From Mesobacterium_A sp034670065 (GTDB taxonomy: Bacteria > Pseudomonadota > Alphaproteobacteria > Rhodobacterales > Rhodobacteraceae), in the NCBI GenBank assembly GCA_034670065.1, contig JAXMOG010000001.1, positions 868,001-932,000 on the forward strand: a stretch of DNA of 64,000 bases, read 5' to 3'. Under the pieces are notes generated by a model. That model worked only from the letters and a program-made list of their open reading frames with translations, was not told the DNA's origin and made no database searches. This document shows positions 1 to 7,888 of the stretch, in pieces (positions within the stretch are counted from its first letter, which is position 1; each line of letters starts with the position of its first letter). A program made the position numbers and the translations under genes.

Positions 1-531
1 CGGGTCAGACATATCGACATCTGTCGCCGCAGGATCATTGGCGTCACTCAACCGTGCACCCAGCAAGACCCCGGCGGTTTGTCCGCCCAGTGAATGGCCC
101 GCGATTGCAATGTTTTCCATGTTCACCCGGTCGGACAATCCGGGCACTTTGGACATGAGCAGATCAAGCTGGTTAATGATTTGCGTCATGTCCGCAACGC
201 GAGATTTCCAGAACGCAGGACCACCCTCGGATTCGGGGTCCATGCCGCGTGCCTTCGCGTTCAAATGCGTCGGCTGAATGACAACAAAGCCCTGAGAGGC
301 CCAGAAGTTAACAATCGGTCCATAGCCATCCGCAGAGGGGATATAAAGCGACGGGCCGTGGCCATGCGACAGCAAAATCACCGGCAGGTTTTTACCGGAA
401 ACAGGTGCAGACACCCGCACCTCCAGATCAATGCCACGATCGGGCGCATCAAGTATGATCGGACTGACGGAGACGACAGGGAGCTCGTCTTTGACCGGAA
501 GAGAATTGGCGGATTTTAGCAGGTTGTTCAT
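1..531 (-). CDS. alpha/beta hydrolase, chlorophyllase/dienelactone-hydrolase-like (3' end outside window)
   Basis: The gene runs off the left edge; 177 codons are visible. The protein has an oxyanion-type SHGHG at residues 55-59 and the nucleophile elbow GHSLGG at 145-150, so Ser147 is the expected catalytic serine; the acid and histidine lie beyond the window. No signal peptide is seen, so it is probably a cytoplasmic esterase or lactone hydrolase. The ATG at 531 has an AAGGA about 9 nt upstream. It lies 45 bp behind the SDR gene on the same strand, so the two are probably cotranscribed from the TetR-controlled promoter. The fold is clear; the substrate cannot be read. Confidence 0.8.
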   Translation of the reverse strand, partial: MNNLLKSANSLPVKDELPVVSVSPIILDAPDRGIDLEVRVSAPVSGKNLPVILLSHGHGPSLYIPSADGYGPIVNFWASQGFVVIQPTHLNAKARGMDPESEGGPAFWKSRVADMTQIINQLDLLMSKVPGLSDRVNMENIAIAGHSLGGQTAGVLLGARLSDANDPAATDVDMSDP

Positions 532-576
532 GTCTTAAGTCCTTGAAAGGGGGGGAGTGAAAATGTGGCGGGCGGC

Positions 577-1329
577 TTACCAAGGCACGGTGCCGTTTTC
601 GTCGGAAAACGTGCCTGTTGGCCCATCGTTTCCAAGGGTCGCAAGGCGCACAGCCTCACACGCACCTTCTTTGACGGATCGGGAACCCGAGAAATTGTTA
701 AGCGCGGTTTCTGTATGGCCGGGGCAAGCGGTATTGACCTTGATCCCCTCGCTTTCCAGCGCAAAGGCAAAGGCGAGCGACACTGCATGTACTGCGGATT
801 TGGATGCCGAGTAGTTGCCAAACATGGCCCGGTGCGCGTTTCCTGAGGCCGAATTCCACGCGAGCGATCCGCCGGTGCTTCCCATGTTCACAATTCTGGC
901 GGACGGAGCTGTGCGCAACAGGGGGAGCATCGCTTGCGTCACAGCAATGACGCCAAACACATTCACCTCCCAGACGCGACGAATGTTTTCCATGGGCGCA
1001 TCTGTCAGCAAATTGGTCGCCATGGCATCTTTGGGAAACCCTTCGCCGGGTTTACCCGCATGGGACACGCCCGCGTTGTTCACAAGAACATCGAGACGTC
1101 CATACTCTTGTCCAATGCGCCCGGCGGCTGCATCGATAGAGTTTTGATCCGTGACATCAAGTTGCACAGCCTGCACGCCCTGCCCGATTTCTGCGACAGC
1201 GGTTTCGCCATGGATCAGATTTCGCGATCCGATCAGGACATTGAAACCCCGCTCTGCAAGATCAGCGGCGATCTGTCGGCCGATACCTTTGTTTGCGCCG
1301 GTCACGAGGGCAACAGGGGTCTTGGTCAT
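577..1329 (-). CDS. short-chain dehydrogenase/reductase (SDR), classical type
   Basis: This 250-residue protein has the normal length of a classical SDR and would carry out an NAD(P)-dependent alcohol/ketone interconversion. It shows the cofactor loop TGANKGIG (10-17), NNAG (84-87), a serine at about 151 and the YSASK catalytic motif (Tyr173, Lys177). The ATG at 1329 is chosen over an upstream in-frame start because AAGGAG sits 8 nt before it and the Rossmann strand begins right after. It is the first gene of a leftward unit with the hydrolase and is divergent from a TetR regulator, with two operators in between. Many such pairs respond to toxic carbonyls or aromatics; the substrate here is unknown. 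Confidence 0.88.
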   Translation of the reverse strand: MTKTPVALVTGANKGIGRQIAADLAERGFNVLIGSRNLIHGETAVAEIGQGVQAVQLDVTDQNSIDAAAGRIGQEYGRLDVLVNNAGVSHAGKPGEGFPKDAMATNLLTDAPMENIRRVWEVNVFGVIAVTQAMLPLLRTAPSARIVNMGSTGGSLAWNSASGNAHRAMFGNYSASKSAVHAVSLAFAFALESEGIKVNTACPGHTETALNNFSGSRSVKEGACEAVRLATLGNDGPTGTFSDENGTVPW

Positions 1330-1391
1330 GCACAATCTCCTTGAGCAATACACGGCTGGCCTTAGGCGCAGCATTTGACTAAGTTGAGAAA

Positions 1392-1406
1392 CGGAACGTT
1401 GGTCCG
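1392..1406. promoter_or_regulatory. TetR-type operator, imperfect copy
   Basis: CGGAACGTTGGTCCG is an imperfect copy of the perfect palindrome that starts 24 bp to the right. It lies in the SDR/TetR divergent intergenic region, so it probably binds the TetR protein encoded at 1451. The assignment of protein to site is inference from position. Confidence 0.6.
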
Positions 1407-1415
1407 AATCTTATA

Positions 1416-1430
1416 CGGAACATTGTTCCG
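1416..1430. promoter_or_regulatory. TetR-type operator, perfect palindrome
   Basis: CGGAACATTGTTCCG is a perfect 7+1+7 palindrome. It ends 20 bp before the TetR start codon and 87 bp before the SDR start codon, a position from which a repressor could control both genes. Its centre is 24 bp from the centre of the imperfect copy at 1392-1406. Confidence 0.7.
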
Positions 1431-1450
1431 TTTGGCAACAGGGGTGCGTA

Positions 1451-2083
1451 ATGGCAATGGATTCAAGCAAGAATGCCGCTGAAAAAGAAGCGGAAGTCAC
1501 AACGGAGTCTTCGCATGAGAAGCCCGTCCGAGCGGATGCTAAGCGCAACCTCGATGCCCTTCTTGTGGCCGCGAAGGAGGTTTTTGCATCGTCAGGCGTT
1601 GATGCCCCCGTCCGCGAGATCGCCCAGAAGGCGGGCTTTGGCGTTGGCACGCTTTACCGGCACTTTCCAAATCGAGCCGAACTGATTGCCGCAGTTTTCC
1701 GCAGAGAGGTAGACGCCTGCGCCGACTCAGCTGTCGGATTTGCCGACGCGCATCCGCCTTTCGAAGCGCTGGCGATGTGGATGCAGCGCTATGCCGTGTT
1801 CATTGCAACCAAGCGTGGATTGGCCAGCGCCCTGCATTCTGGTGATCCGGCTTTTGCCTCATTGCCTGGTCATTTTGACGAACGGCTGCGACCTGCACTT
1901 CAAATGCTACTGGATACGGCTATCGCATCCGGGGAAGCGAGACAGGACATTGAAGCAGACGACCTGCTAAGTGCGATCGCGCGGCTGTGCATGGCGACCA
2001 ACGAAAAGAAGCCTAAACAGGGTGAACAAATGGTAGCGCTCTTGACGGATGGGTTGCGGCACAACGTCGATCGGCCAAACTGA
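1451..2083 (+). CDS. TetR/AcrR family transcriptional regulator
   Basis: The 210-residue protein has an N-terminal TetR helix-turn-helix at about residues 53-72 (VREIAQKAGFGVGTLYRHF) followed by a helical ligand domain of normal length. About 30 residues before the HTH are polar and unstructured. It is divergent from the SDR/hydrolase pair and is the expected repressor of both and of itself, through the CGGAAC palindromes upstream. The ligand cannot be predicted. Family confidence is high; target assignment is by position. Confidence 0.92.
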   Translation: MAMDSSKNAAEKEAEVTTESSHEKPVRADAKRNLDALLVAAKEVFASSGVDAPVREIAQKAGFGVGTLYRHFPNRAELIAAVFRREVDACADSAVGFADAHPPFEALAMWMQRYAVFIATKRGLASALHSGDPAFASLPGHFDERLRPALQMLLDTAIASGEARQDIEADDLLSAIARLCMATNEKKPKQGEQMVALLTDGLRHNVDRPN

Positions 2084-2279
2084 AGACGATCCCCGGAAGA
2101 TGGACTGAGTTACTCCCTGGTCGTTGGACAGTTTTTGACGAAACTTAAGCTACTTTCCGCTCCTGCTGATCGGGTTGCATTTCATCATTCTCTAGTCAGT
2201 AATCCGCGGCGGGCGGCTTTCCTCTATGGGCGCTGTCAGACGAACGTTAACTCGTCTCAAACGACCGGGCGATCGATTT

Positions 2280-2977
2280 CTAGTCGGCGCTGATATTCCG
2301 CCAATCGCGTAGCGACTGGTCACGAAAAAGCTTGAAGTTGGGACGGTGGAGCAAGTGGCATCAATGGCAGAATAGGTTGAACATGGCGGCATGAATCGAA
2401 GCGAATTTCTGCAAACTTCGAGGCGATCTAAATCGGCACATCGCCCTTTCTCGTCGTCGGAAATGCAGGTGTGAGTTTTCAGATTGATTGTTTTCGTACT
2501 GGCCCGTTTCGTGGCGTTTCAAGATGTTCACCTCGCAAAGTACCGCCCTGTAGGAAGCGAATTTGTCCGTTACGATTTCATGAGGAGATCCGTGGGCAGC
2601 AAGCAATTTCCCCAACACTTTAAGGGCTGCACGGCGATCTCTCCGCTTTAAAACGAAGCTTTCCAGAATAGTTCCCTCATGATCAATGACGCGCCAAAGA
2701 TAGGAACGTTCGCCGTTTTTTTCACAAAGACCTCATCAATGTGCCCGCGCCAGTTCGAATGGCTCCCTGCCCGCCTTAAGCGGATTTCCTTCGCAAACAT
2801 CAGTCCAAAACAGTTCCACCAGAACCTGATGGTTTCGTGCGTGATATCGATCCCTCGTTCGTGGAGGAGATCTTCAACCTGTCGTAAGTTCAGCGGGAAA
2901 CGGACGTATTACAATACCGCCAGTTTGATGATTTCGGGTCTGGTTTTGAAGTGCTTGAATGGTGAACACTTGCTCAT
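2280..2977 (-). pseudogene. IS6-family transposase, decayed
   Basis: Reading leftward from ATG at 2977, the conceptual product starts MSKCSPFKHFKTRPEIIKLA and continues through recognisable IS6-family blocks: GHIDEVFVKK (first catalytic Asp), IVTDKFASY (second Asp), QSENSH (Glu) and RRRERAMCRFRSP. The frame is broken three times: a TAA after about 22 codons, a one-base change in an A7 run near 2716-2722 between VFVKK and GERSYLW, and a TGA after FNLFCH, beyond which NFKLFRDQSLRDWRN is still readable to a TAG at 2280. No terminal inverted repeats could be identified. It is an inactive relic. Confidence 0.85.
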
Positions 2978-3183
2978 TTTCCGAAATTGCGCGGATCAAC
3001 GCGATATCGTCAAGTTTCTCAGACAACACAGTTCACAATGCCCGCCGCGCGGCGCAGGCGCCCTCATTGATACGTTTAGTGGTTTGATCCCAAGGTCCGA
3101 GCGGCTGATTTCTTCGTTGGTGTCGAAGAAAACTATATGGGACATGGCCAATTCAAAGGCGCGCAGACAACCCGCAGCCAATG

Positions 3184-3966
3184 CTAGTCTTTTGGATACC
3201 CCAGCGCGAGAGAAATACCGCGAGCGGCCTGGCGCACCGCGTTGATTTGGGAATCGTCTGGCGGCGTGAGTATATGTTGCGTCAGACCAACAATCGCGAT
3301 TGTCCCGACCAATGCCTTATCCGCATCAAATATCGGGCTGGCCAGCGCGTTCAAACCCAACATTGATTCATTTGGCGCTGTCGCCCAGCCCTGTTGTGCG
3401 ACCAACTCCAGATGCGCCCGAAGACTTGCGGGTTCCGTGATGGTGAAATCCGTCGCAACGATCTTTTCCTTTTCCAAAACCGCATCACGACGCGCCAAAT
3501 CCATTAGCGACAAAGCAATCTTACCCTGCGCCGAATTGGCAAACCCAAGCAACGACCCAGGGCGGACGCCAACCTCGATTGGCAGGGTTCCGGACACAGT
3601 GTTCAGTATTCGGATACCCTCATCCTCGACCTGTGACAGACTAACCGCTTGTTCGGTTGCGTCTCGCAGTTGGTGCATAAAGGGCTTGGCGACGCCGGCA
3701 AGATCGGCCGAATCCGATGCCGACCGCCCCAACGCAATAAGACGGCTGCCGATTCGATAGCGTTCGGTAATCGGAGATTGGCCGATATAGCCCAGCGTAA
3801 CCAGTGTTCGTAGGTGGCGGTAAATTCGGCTTTTGGTTGTACCAAGTGAGTCCGCAAGCGCTGTCACACCCATATCAGATCGCGCTTCTGCAAGTGTCTC
3901 AAGGATCTGCATCGCAAGCGAAACACTTTGAATTACTTCTGTTTTTCCCGGTGCATCGTCTTGCAT
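3184..3966 (-). CDS. IclR family transcriptional regulator
   Basis: The 260-residue protein has the IclR layout: an N-terminal winged helix (residues about 15-75, with the helix-turn-helix in VTALADSLGTTKSRIYRHL) and a C-terminal GAF-like effector domain (about 90-255). It is divergent from the aldolase/TRAP/BKACE operon and is the obvious regulator of it. The intergenic region carries a near-palindrome just downstream of a good sigma70 promoter. IclR proteins usually sense a pathway substrate or intermediate, often a small carboxylic acid; the effector here is unknown. Confidence 0.92.
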   Translation of the reverse strand: MQDDAPGKTEVIQSVSLAMQILETLAEARSDMGVTALADSLGTTKSRIYRHLRTLVTLGYIGQSPITERYRIGSRLIALGRSASDSADLAGVAKPFMHQLRDATEQAVSLSQVEDEGIRILNTVSGTLPIEVGVRPGSLLGFANSAQGKIALSLMDLARRDAVLEKEKIVATDFTITEPASLRAHLELVAQQGWATAPNESMLGLNALASPIFDADKALVGTIAIVGLTQHILTPPDDSQINAVRQAARGISLALGYPKD

Positions 3967-4031
3967 GCTGCCCCCAATTCTCTGTCATCCACACTATCAA
4001 GACGTGGATCAGAAAACCAATCCTATAACGC

Positions 4032-4061
4032 TTGACACATCCTATCTAACCTTCCTATGTT
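4032..4061 (+). promoter_or_regulatory. sigma70-type promoter of the aldolase/TRAP/BKACE operon
   Basis: TTGACA at 4032-4037 and TATGTT at 4056-4061 are separated by 18 bp, close to the consensus housekeeping arrangement. The start of transcription would fall near 4068, about 50 nt before the first gene. Confidence 0.6.
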
Positions 4062-4078
4062 CCGATAGCAAGAATGAT

Positions 4079-4095
4079 GTTTCACTGTGCGAAAC
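4079..4095. promoter_or_regulatory. candidate IclR operator
   Basis: GTTTCACTGTGCGAAAC has arms GTTTC and GAAAC and further inner symmetry (C/G at the next-but-one pair), which is typical of IclR-family sites of about 15-17 bp. It lies just downstream of the predicted promoter, where a bound repressor would block transcription of the operon starting at 4117. Assignment is by position and symmetry. Confidence 0.55.
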
Positions 4096-4116
4096 ACGAT
4101 TTGATGGGAGAAACCT

Positions 4117-4902
4117 TTGCAACACCCCCGCCCTTTTCGGGAACGCCTCCTGTCTGGCGAACGCCTTTTCGGGTCGTTCCTGAAGATCCCAGCGACGATG
4201 CCTGCCGAGGTCCTTGGCACGGTGGGATATGATTTTCTGGTGATCGACGAAGAACATTCACCGTTCAATCGCGAGACCACAGATCGGATTGTGTTGGCCT
4301 GTCGAGCGCATGGTCTGGGCGCTGTGGCACGGGTGCAAAGCAGCGACCCGGCAGCGATCCTTTCGGTGCTGGATTGTGGAGCTGATGGTATATTGGTGCC
4401 GCATGTGACAGACGCCGCCACCGCCCGTGCGATTGTCGCCGCAGCCCGGTATCGCGGGGGCGAACGGGGGTTTGCCCCAACCACCCGCGCTGGGGGTTTT
4501 GGCGCGCGGGACACAGCGGCGCATATTGCCGCCGAGGATGCCCGCACCACGGTCATCGCAATGATCGAAGACCCTGAAGGTGTGGAGAATATCAACGAGA
4601 TTCTGGCCGTTGACGGGTTGGATGCAGTGTTCATCGGGCGTGGTGATCTGTCCGTGGCCTATAATGATTACGGCGGGACCACAGACGTGGTTGCGACTGC
4701 GACCAGCCGTGTCCAGGCCGCCGCCAAGGCTGCGGGGCTCATCGTCGCGATCCTGCCCGGCACGCCCGAGGATGCGGCGGCGCGTGCAGCCGATGGGGCG
4801 TCAGTGTTCATTCTGTCGTCAGATCAGGGGTTCTTACGCAGCGCCGCCACCACAATGCACACCCGGATGACAGCTGCGATTGACACGGTTGGGAAAGGCT
4901 AA
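4117..4902 (+). CDS. HpcH/HpaI-type class II aldolase (2,4-dihydroxyhept-2-enedioate aldolase family)
   Basis: This family performs metal-dependent retro-aldol cleavage of 2-oxo-4-hydroxy acids to pyruvate and an aldehyde. The 261-residue protein has the usual length and key motifs: DEEH with the general-base His47, Arg72, GADGILVPHV at 88-97, Glu151 in MIED, and IGRGDLS at about 173-179 with Asp177. The first codon appears to be TTG: GGGAG lies 6 nt upstream and no ATG is placed better. It is the first gene of the IclR-controlled operon and is followed 3 bp later by the cupin gene. The real substrate is unknown. Confidence 0.87.
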   Translation: MQHPRPFRERLLSGERLFGSFLKIPATMPAEVLGTVGYDFLVIDEEHSPFNRETTDRIVLACRAHGLGAVARVQSSDPAAILSVLDCGADGILVPHVTDAATARAIVAAARYRGGERGFAPTTRAGGFGARDTAAHIAAEDARTTVIAMIEDPEGVENINEILAVDGLDAVFIGRGDLSVAYNDYGGTTDVVATATSRVQAAAKAAGLIVAILPGTPEDAAARAADGASVFILSSDQGFLRSAATTMHTRMTAAIDTVGKG

Positions 4903-4905
4903 GCC

Positions 4906-5835
4906 ATGTATGATAAATCCGACCCTCGTGCCTCGCTAGCCCCTGCAAAGGCGGGCAATATGCTGGGCCAAACGGGCCTGGTGTCTGAACCGCAAGAGGC
5001 GCATTTCTATCGCCAGCCGCCGCAAATTGACGATGCCACTGGCAAGACCTGGATGCAGCGCGGGCACAACTTTGTCGTCGCGCTAAGCCATGCCGCGCCG
5101 GGGGCGACACTGGTTCGGATGGGACAGGTGGATGAATATGCGGTCTTGCTGCCCCAGACGGGTGCAACCGTCACATGGAACGGCACCAGCCAGACAATCG
5201 CCGCCAACAGCATTGTGTTTATCCCCCATGGTGACAGCCAGATTATCCTGCCCGATGGTGGCGAGGTTGTGCGGATCTTTTCGACCCAAAATGCCGATTT
5301 GGCCGAAGCCTGCGGCAATGCGCGCGGCTATGATGTGCCGCGCCGCCATATCCCGGATTTTGCAGCGTGGCCTTCGCCCAGGGACGGGTGGAAAATCCGG
5401 GCCTATTCCCTTGATATTGCGCCGGAACCCGGACGTTTCGGGCGGATTTTCCGGTGCAGCACATTGATGATAAACGTGTTGGAGCCTTTTGACGGCCCGC
5501 GTGATCCCGGCCTGATGTCGCCGCATCATCATGACAACTTTGAACAGGGGTCTTTGGCCCTGACCGGCGACTTCACCCATTATCTGCGCTGGCCGTGGAC
5601 CAGTGACATGGCCGATTGGCGTGACGATCAGGCCGTAGAAATGGGCGCGCCGTCGCTTTTGGTGATCCCACCGCCCGTCATCCACACAACCCGCGCCACC
5701 GGTGCCGGGCAAAACCAGCTTGTCGACATATTCAGCCCCCCGCGCGAGGATTTTTCGCTCAAACCAGGGTGGGTTTTGAACGCCGATGATTACCCGATGC
5801 CGGATGCTCCGGTCCTCGCAGGAGACACACCATGA
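4906..5835 (+). CDS. bicupin-type protein of unknown function
   Basis: The 309-residue protein has two cupin-like halves. The first, roughly 76-112, contains DEYAVLLP and an IPHGDSQ turn; the second contains a metal-type motif HHHDNFEQG at 207-215 and a later IPPPVIHTT histidine. No signal peptide is present. It could be a metal-dependent isomerase, dioxygenase or hydrolase acting on a hydroxy or keto acid made in the same pathway. It starts 3 bp after the aldolase and its stop overlaps the next start by 4 bp, so translation is coupled. I do not recognise a characterised orthologue. Confidence 0.75.
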   Translation: MYDKSDPRASLAPAKAGNMLGQTGLVSEPQEAHFYRQPPQIDDATGKTWMQRGHNFVVALSHAAPGATLVRMGQVDEYAVLLPQTGATVTWNGTSQTIAANSIVFIPHGDSQIILPDGGEVVRIFSTQNADLAEACGNARGYDVPRRHIPDFAAWPSPRDGWKIRAYSLDIAPEPGRFGRIFRCSTLMINVLEPFDGPRDPGLMSPHHHDNFEQGSLALTGDFTHYLRWPWTSDMADWRDDQAVEMGAPSLLVIPPPVIHTTRATGAGQNQLVDIFSPPREDFSLKPGWVLNADDYPMPDAPVLAGDTP

Positions 5836-6743
5836 CCACCTCTCAAGATCCGACCCGCGCCGCCGAAGTGGCCGAACTTCTGAAGGGCGCGATTGATCTG
5901 CATTGCCATTCTGGCCCCGCTGCGATGCCCCGTATCCTTGACCACCACGAGGCAATGTTGGACGCCGCCGAAGCCGGTTTTCGCGCGGTTCTATACAAGG
6001 ATCATTTTTACCTTGGTGTCGCCCACTCCATAATGCTGGAAAAACTGGTGCCCGACACCGGCGTGAGCCTGTATTCTGGTGTTGCGTTGAACAATGCCAG
6101 CGGTGGGATCAACCCCTATGCCGTGGAACATGCCGCGGCGATTGGCGGCAAGATTGTCTGGCTGCCCACACTGTCGGCCCAAAACCATCTGGATCAGGCC
6201 TCAGGTGCCGGGGCCACATTCCCGAAAACCGCGATGAAGATGATGGACCCGATTGGCCTGTCAGCGTTGGATGCCAATGGCAACTTGTTGGATGACTTGA
6301 AGAAATGCCTTGATATCATCGCCACGGCGGACATCATTCTTGCCGGGGGGCATCTGCCCGCACATGAGCTGATCAAGGTTTTCGAAGAGGGCAAGGCCCG
6401 CGGCGTCAAGAAAATGTTGGTCAATCACCCGACCTATATTGTCGGCGCGACCAATGACGACATCCGCACCATGGTTGAACTGGGTGCGGTGATGGAGCAT
6501 TCGATCTGTATGTTCATCGACGGCGGCGCCAAATGCTTTGACGAAGCCGATCTGCGTAGTCTGATTGACACCGCTGGCGTGGACAACACCATTCTATCGT
6601 CTGACCTAGGCTTGCGCGGTTCGCCACGCCCCATCGAAGGCTATCGCCAGATCGTGTCGATGTTGCTCGATATGCAAGTCAGCCACGAAGATATCCGCAA
6701 AATGATTTCGGCCAACCCGGCCCGAATGCTGAACCTCGATTGA
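5832..6743 (+). CDS. DUF6282-type amidohydrolase-like metal-dependent hydrolase
   Basis: The 303-residue protein starts a TIM-barrel-like sequence with DLHCHSGP (22-29), the HxH metal motif of the amidohydrolase/PHP-like superfamily. Further candidate ligands follow: KDHF (56-59), GGHLPAHE, VNHPTY and SSDLG. The N-terminal motif and length resemble proteins annotated only as DUF6282. It overlaps the cupin gene by 4 bp and precedes the TRAP genes. It probably hydrolyses a C-N or C-O bond, such as a lactone, amide or cyclic imide of the imported compound. Superfamily placement is reasonable; the reaction is unknown. Confidence 0.75.
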   Translation: MTTSQDPTRAAEVAELLKGAIDLHCHSGPAAMPRILDHHEAMLDAAEAGFRAVLYKDHFYLGVAHSIMLEKLVPDTGVSLYSGVALNNASGGINPYAVEHAAAIGGKIVWLPTLSAQNHLDQASGAGATFPKTAMKMMDPIGLSALDANGNLLDDLKKCLDIIATADIILAGGHLPAHELIKVFEEGKARGVKKMLVNHPTYIVGATNDDIRTMVELGAVMEHSICMFIDGGAKCFDEADLRSLIDTAGVDNTILSSDLGLRGSPRPIEGYRQIVSMLLDMQVSHEDIRKMISANPARMLNLD

Positions 6744-6816
6744 CCTGCTGTGGGGCATACTGCCCCCGGCGCAGCCGCCTGTTCAGGCGATCCAATATCT
6801 CAGGGAGGAGATCCAA

Positions 6817-7815
6817 ATGATCACCAGAAGAACTCTGCTTCAAACCGGTGCCGCGTTGAGCGCGACACTTGCCATGCCACATGTTGCAAGGGCCGCGTCC
6901 AAACGGATCCGGTTTGCCCATGCTTCAAATGAGGTCCATCCGGGCCACAAGATGGCGACCAGCTTTGGCGATGCACTGGAAGAGCTAATGCCCGGCGCCT
7001 TTAACCTTCAAATTTTCCCCAACCGGCAACTTGGCGGCGACAAGCAAATTCTTGAGGCCACGGTCGCGGGAACGCTGGATATGTCCGCCGTGTCGGGTGT
7101 GTTGTTACCGTTGGTCACTGGCCGTCCTGCGATGGATGCCTGGCAGCTTCCGTTCCTCGTGCAAGACTATGATCACTTTGAGAAATTGGCGTTGGGCGAT
7201 GTTGGTCAAAAGGTTCTCGACGATCTGCGTCCGGCCGGCATTGTCGGGCTGGCCACTGCGGATGGCGGGCAACGCAACTTCTTGTCGATCAAGAACACTG
7301 TGCGCAAAATGGAAGATTTTTCTGGCCTGAAAACTCGTATCGTGCCGGTGCCGCTGCATAAATCCATCTGGGAAGCGATGGGCACTGCGCCAGTTGGTCT
7401 GCCCTATGGAGAGATATATGGCGCGTTGGAAACCGGGGTCATTGACGCTGTGGAAATCAACGTGTCGTCAATGTTGGGTGAAAACCTGTGGGAGGTCGGC
7501 AAGAATTTAACCCTTACCGGCCATTACCCGTGGCATATGGCGACGATCATGTCCGACCGCGTGTGGGACAGCCTGAACGACGAAGAACAAGCCGTGATGA
7601 AAGAGGCCGGTCGCCGGTCAGTGTCGGCTTCGTTGGCCTATGCCAAGGAACAGGACCTAGCGGGGCGTGATGAGCTTACGAAAAAGGGTGTCGAAATCGT
7701 GCCGCTTGATGATCTGGCGCAAATGCGCGAGCGTGTGGCACCCGTCAATGCGGCCTGGGCCGAGAAGTCACCGCTGATAGGTGACTTTATCGCCGCCGCC
7801 GGTGCCTCGGCCTGA
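6817..7815 (+). CDS. dctP: TRAP transporter substrate-binding protein (DctP type)
   Basis: This periplasmic protein captures the substrate, usually an organic acid, for the TRAP permease encoded next. It is 332 residues long and starts with an RR-containing signal sequence (residues 3-27, ending ARA-A), which may use the Tat route. The DctP fold is shown by FPNRQLGGDKQILEA and by KTRIVPVP (172-179), where Arg174 matches the arginine that salt-bridges the substrate carboxylate. AGGGAGGAG precedes the ATG. A 13-bp perfect hairpin follows the gene and separates it from the membrane subunits. The ligand is unknown. Confidence 0.93.
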   Translation: MITRRTLLQTGAALSATLAMPHVARAASKRIRFAHASNEVHPGHKMATSFGDALEELMPGAFNLQIFPNRQLGGDKQILEATVAGTLDMSAVSGVLLPLVTGRPAMDAWQLPFLVQDYDHFEKLALGDVGQKVLDDLRPAGIVGLATADGGQRNFLSIKNTVRKMEDFSGLKTRIVPVPLHKSIWEAMGTAPVGLPYGEIYGALETGVIDAVEINVSSMLGENLWEVGKNLTLTGHYPWHMATIMSDRVWDSLNDEEQAVMKEAGRRSVSASLAYAKEQDLAGRDELTKKGVEIVPLDDLAQMRERVAPVNAAWAEKSPLIGDFIAAAGASA

Positions 7816-7835
7816 TCTGGCTTCCATTTGCTTGC

Positions 7836-7870
7836 AGACCTGCGCGGCGACAACTTTGCCGCGCAGGTCT
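7836..7870 (+). repeat. perfect 13-bp stem-loop between dctP and dctQ
   Basis: AGACCTGCGCGGC (7836-7848) and its exact complement (7858-7870) flank a 9-nt loop. No T-run follows, so it is more likely an mRNA-stabilising or attenuating hairpin than a full terminator. It would let the binding protein be made in excess over the membrane subunits. Confidence 0.85.
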
Positions 7871-7888
7871 AACGTATAAGAGGACCGA

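Noticed and set aside
2716..2722. A7 run in the IS6 transposase as a programmed frameshift site
   Set aside because: Programmed slippage is known in other IS families, but here two further in-frame stop codons make the reading frame dead in any case.
2996..3181. 61-codon leftward frame beside the IS relic
   Set aside because: No ribosome binding site, no family pattern, and it lies between a dead transposase and the IclR stop.
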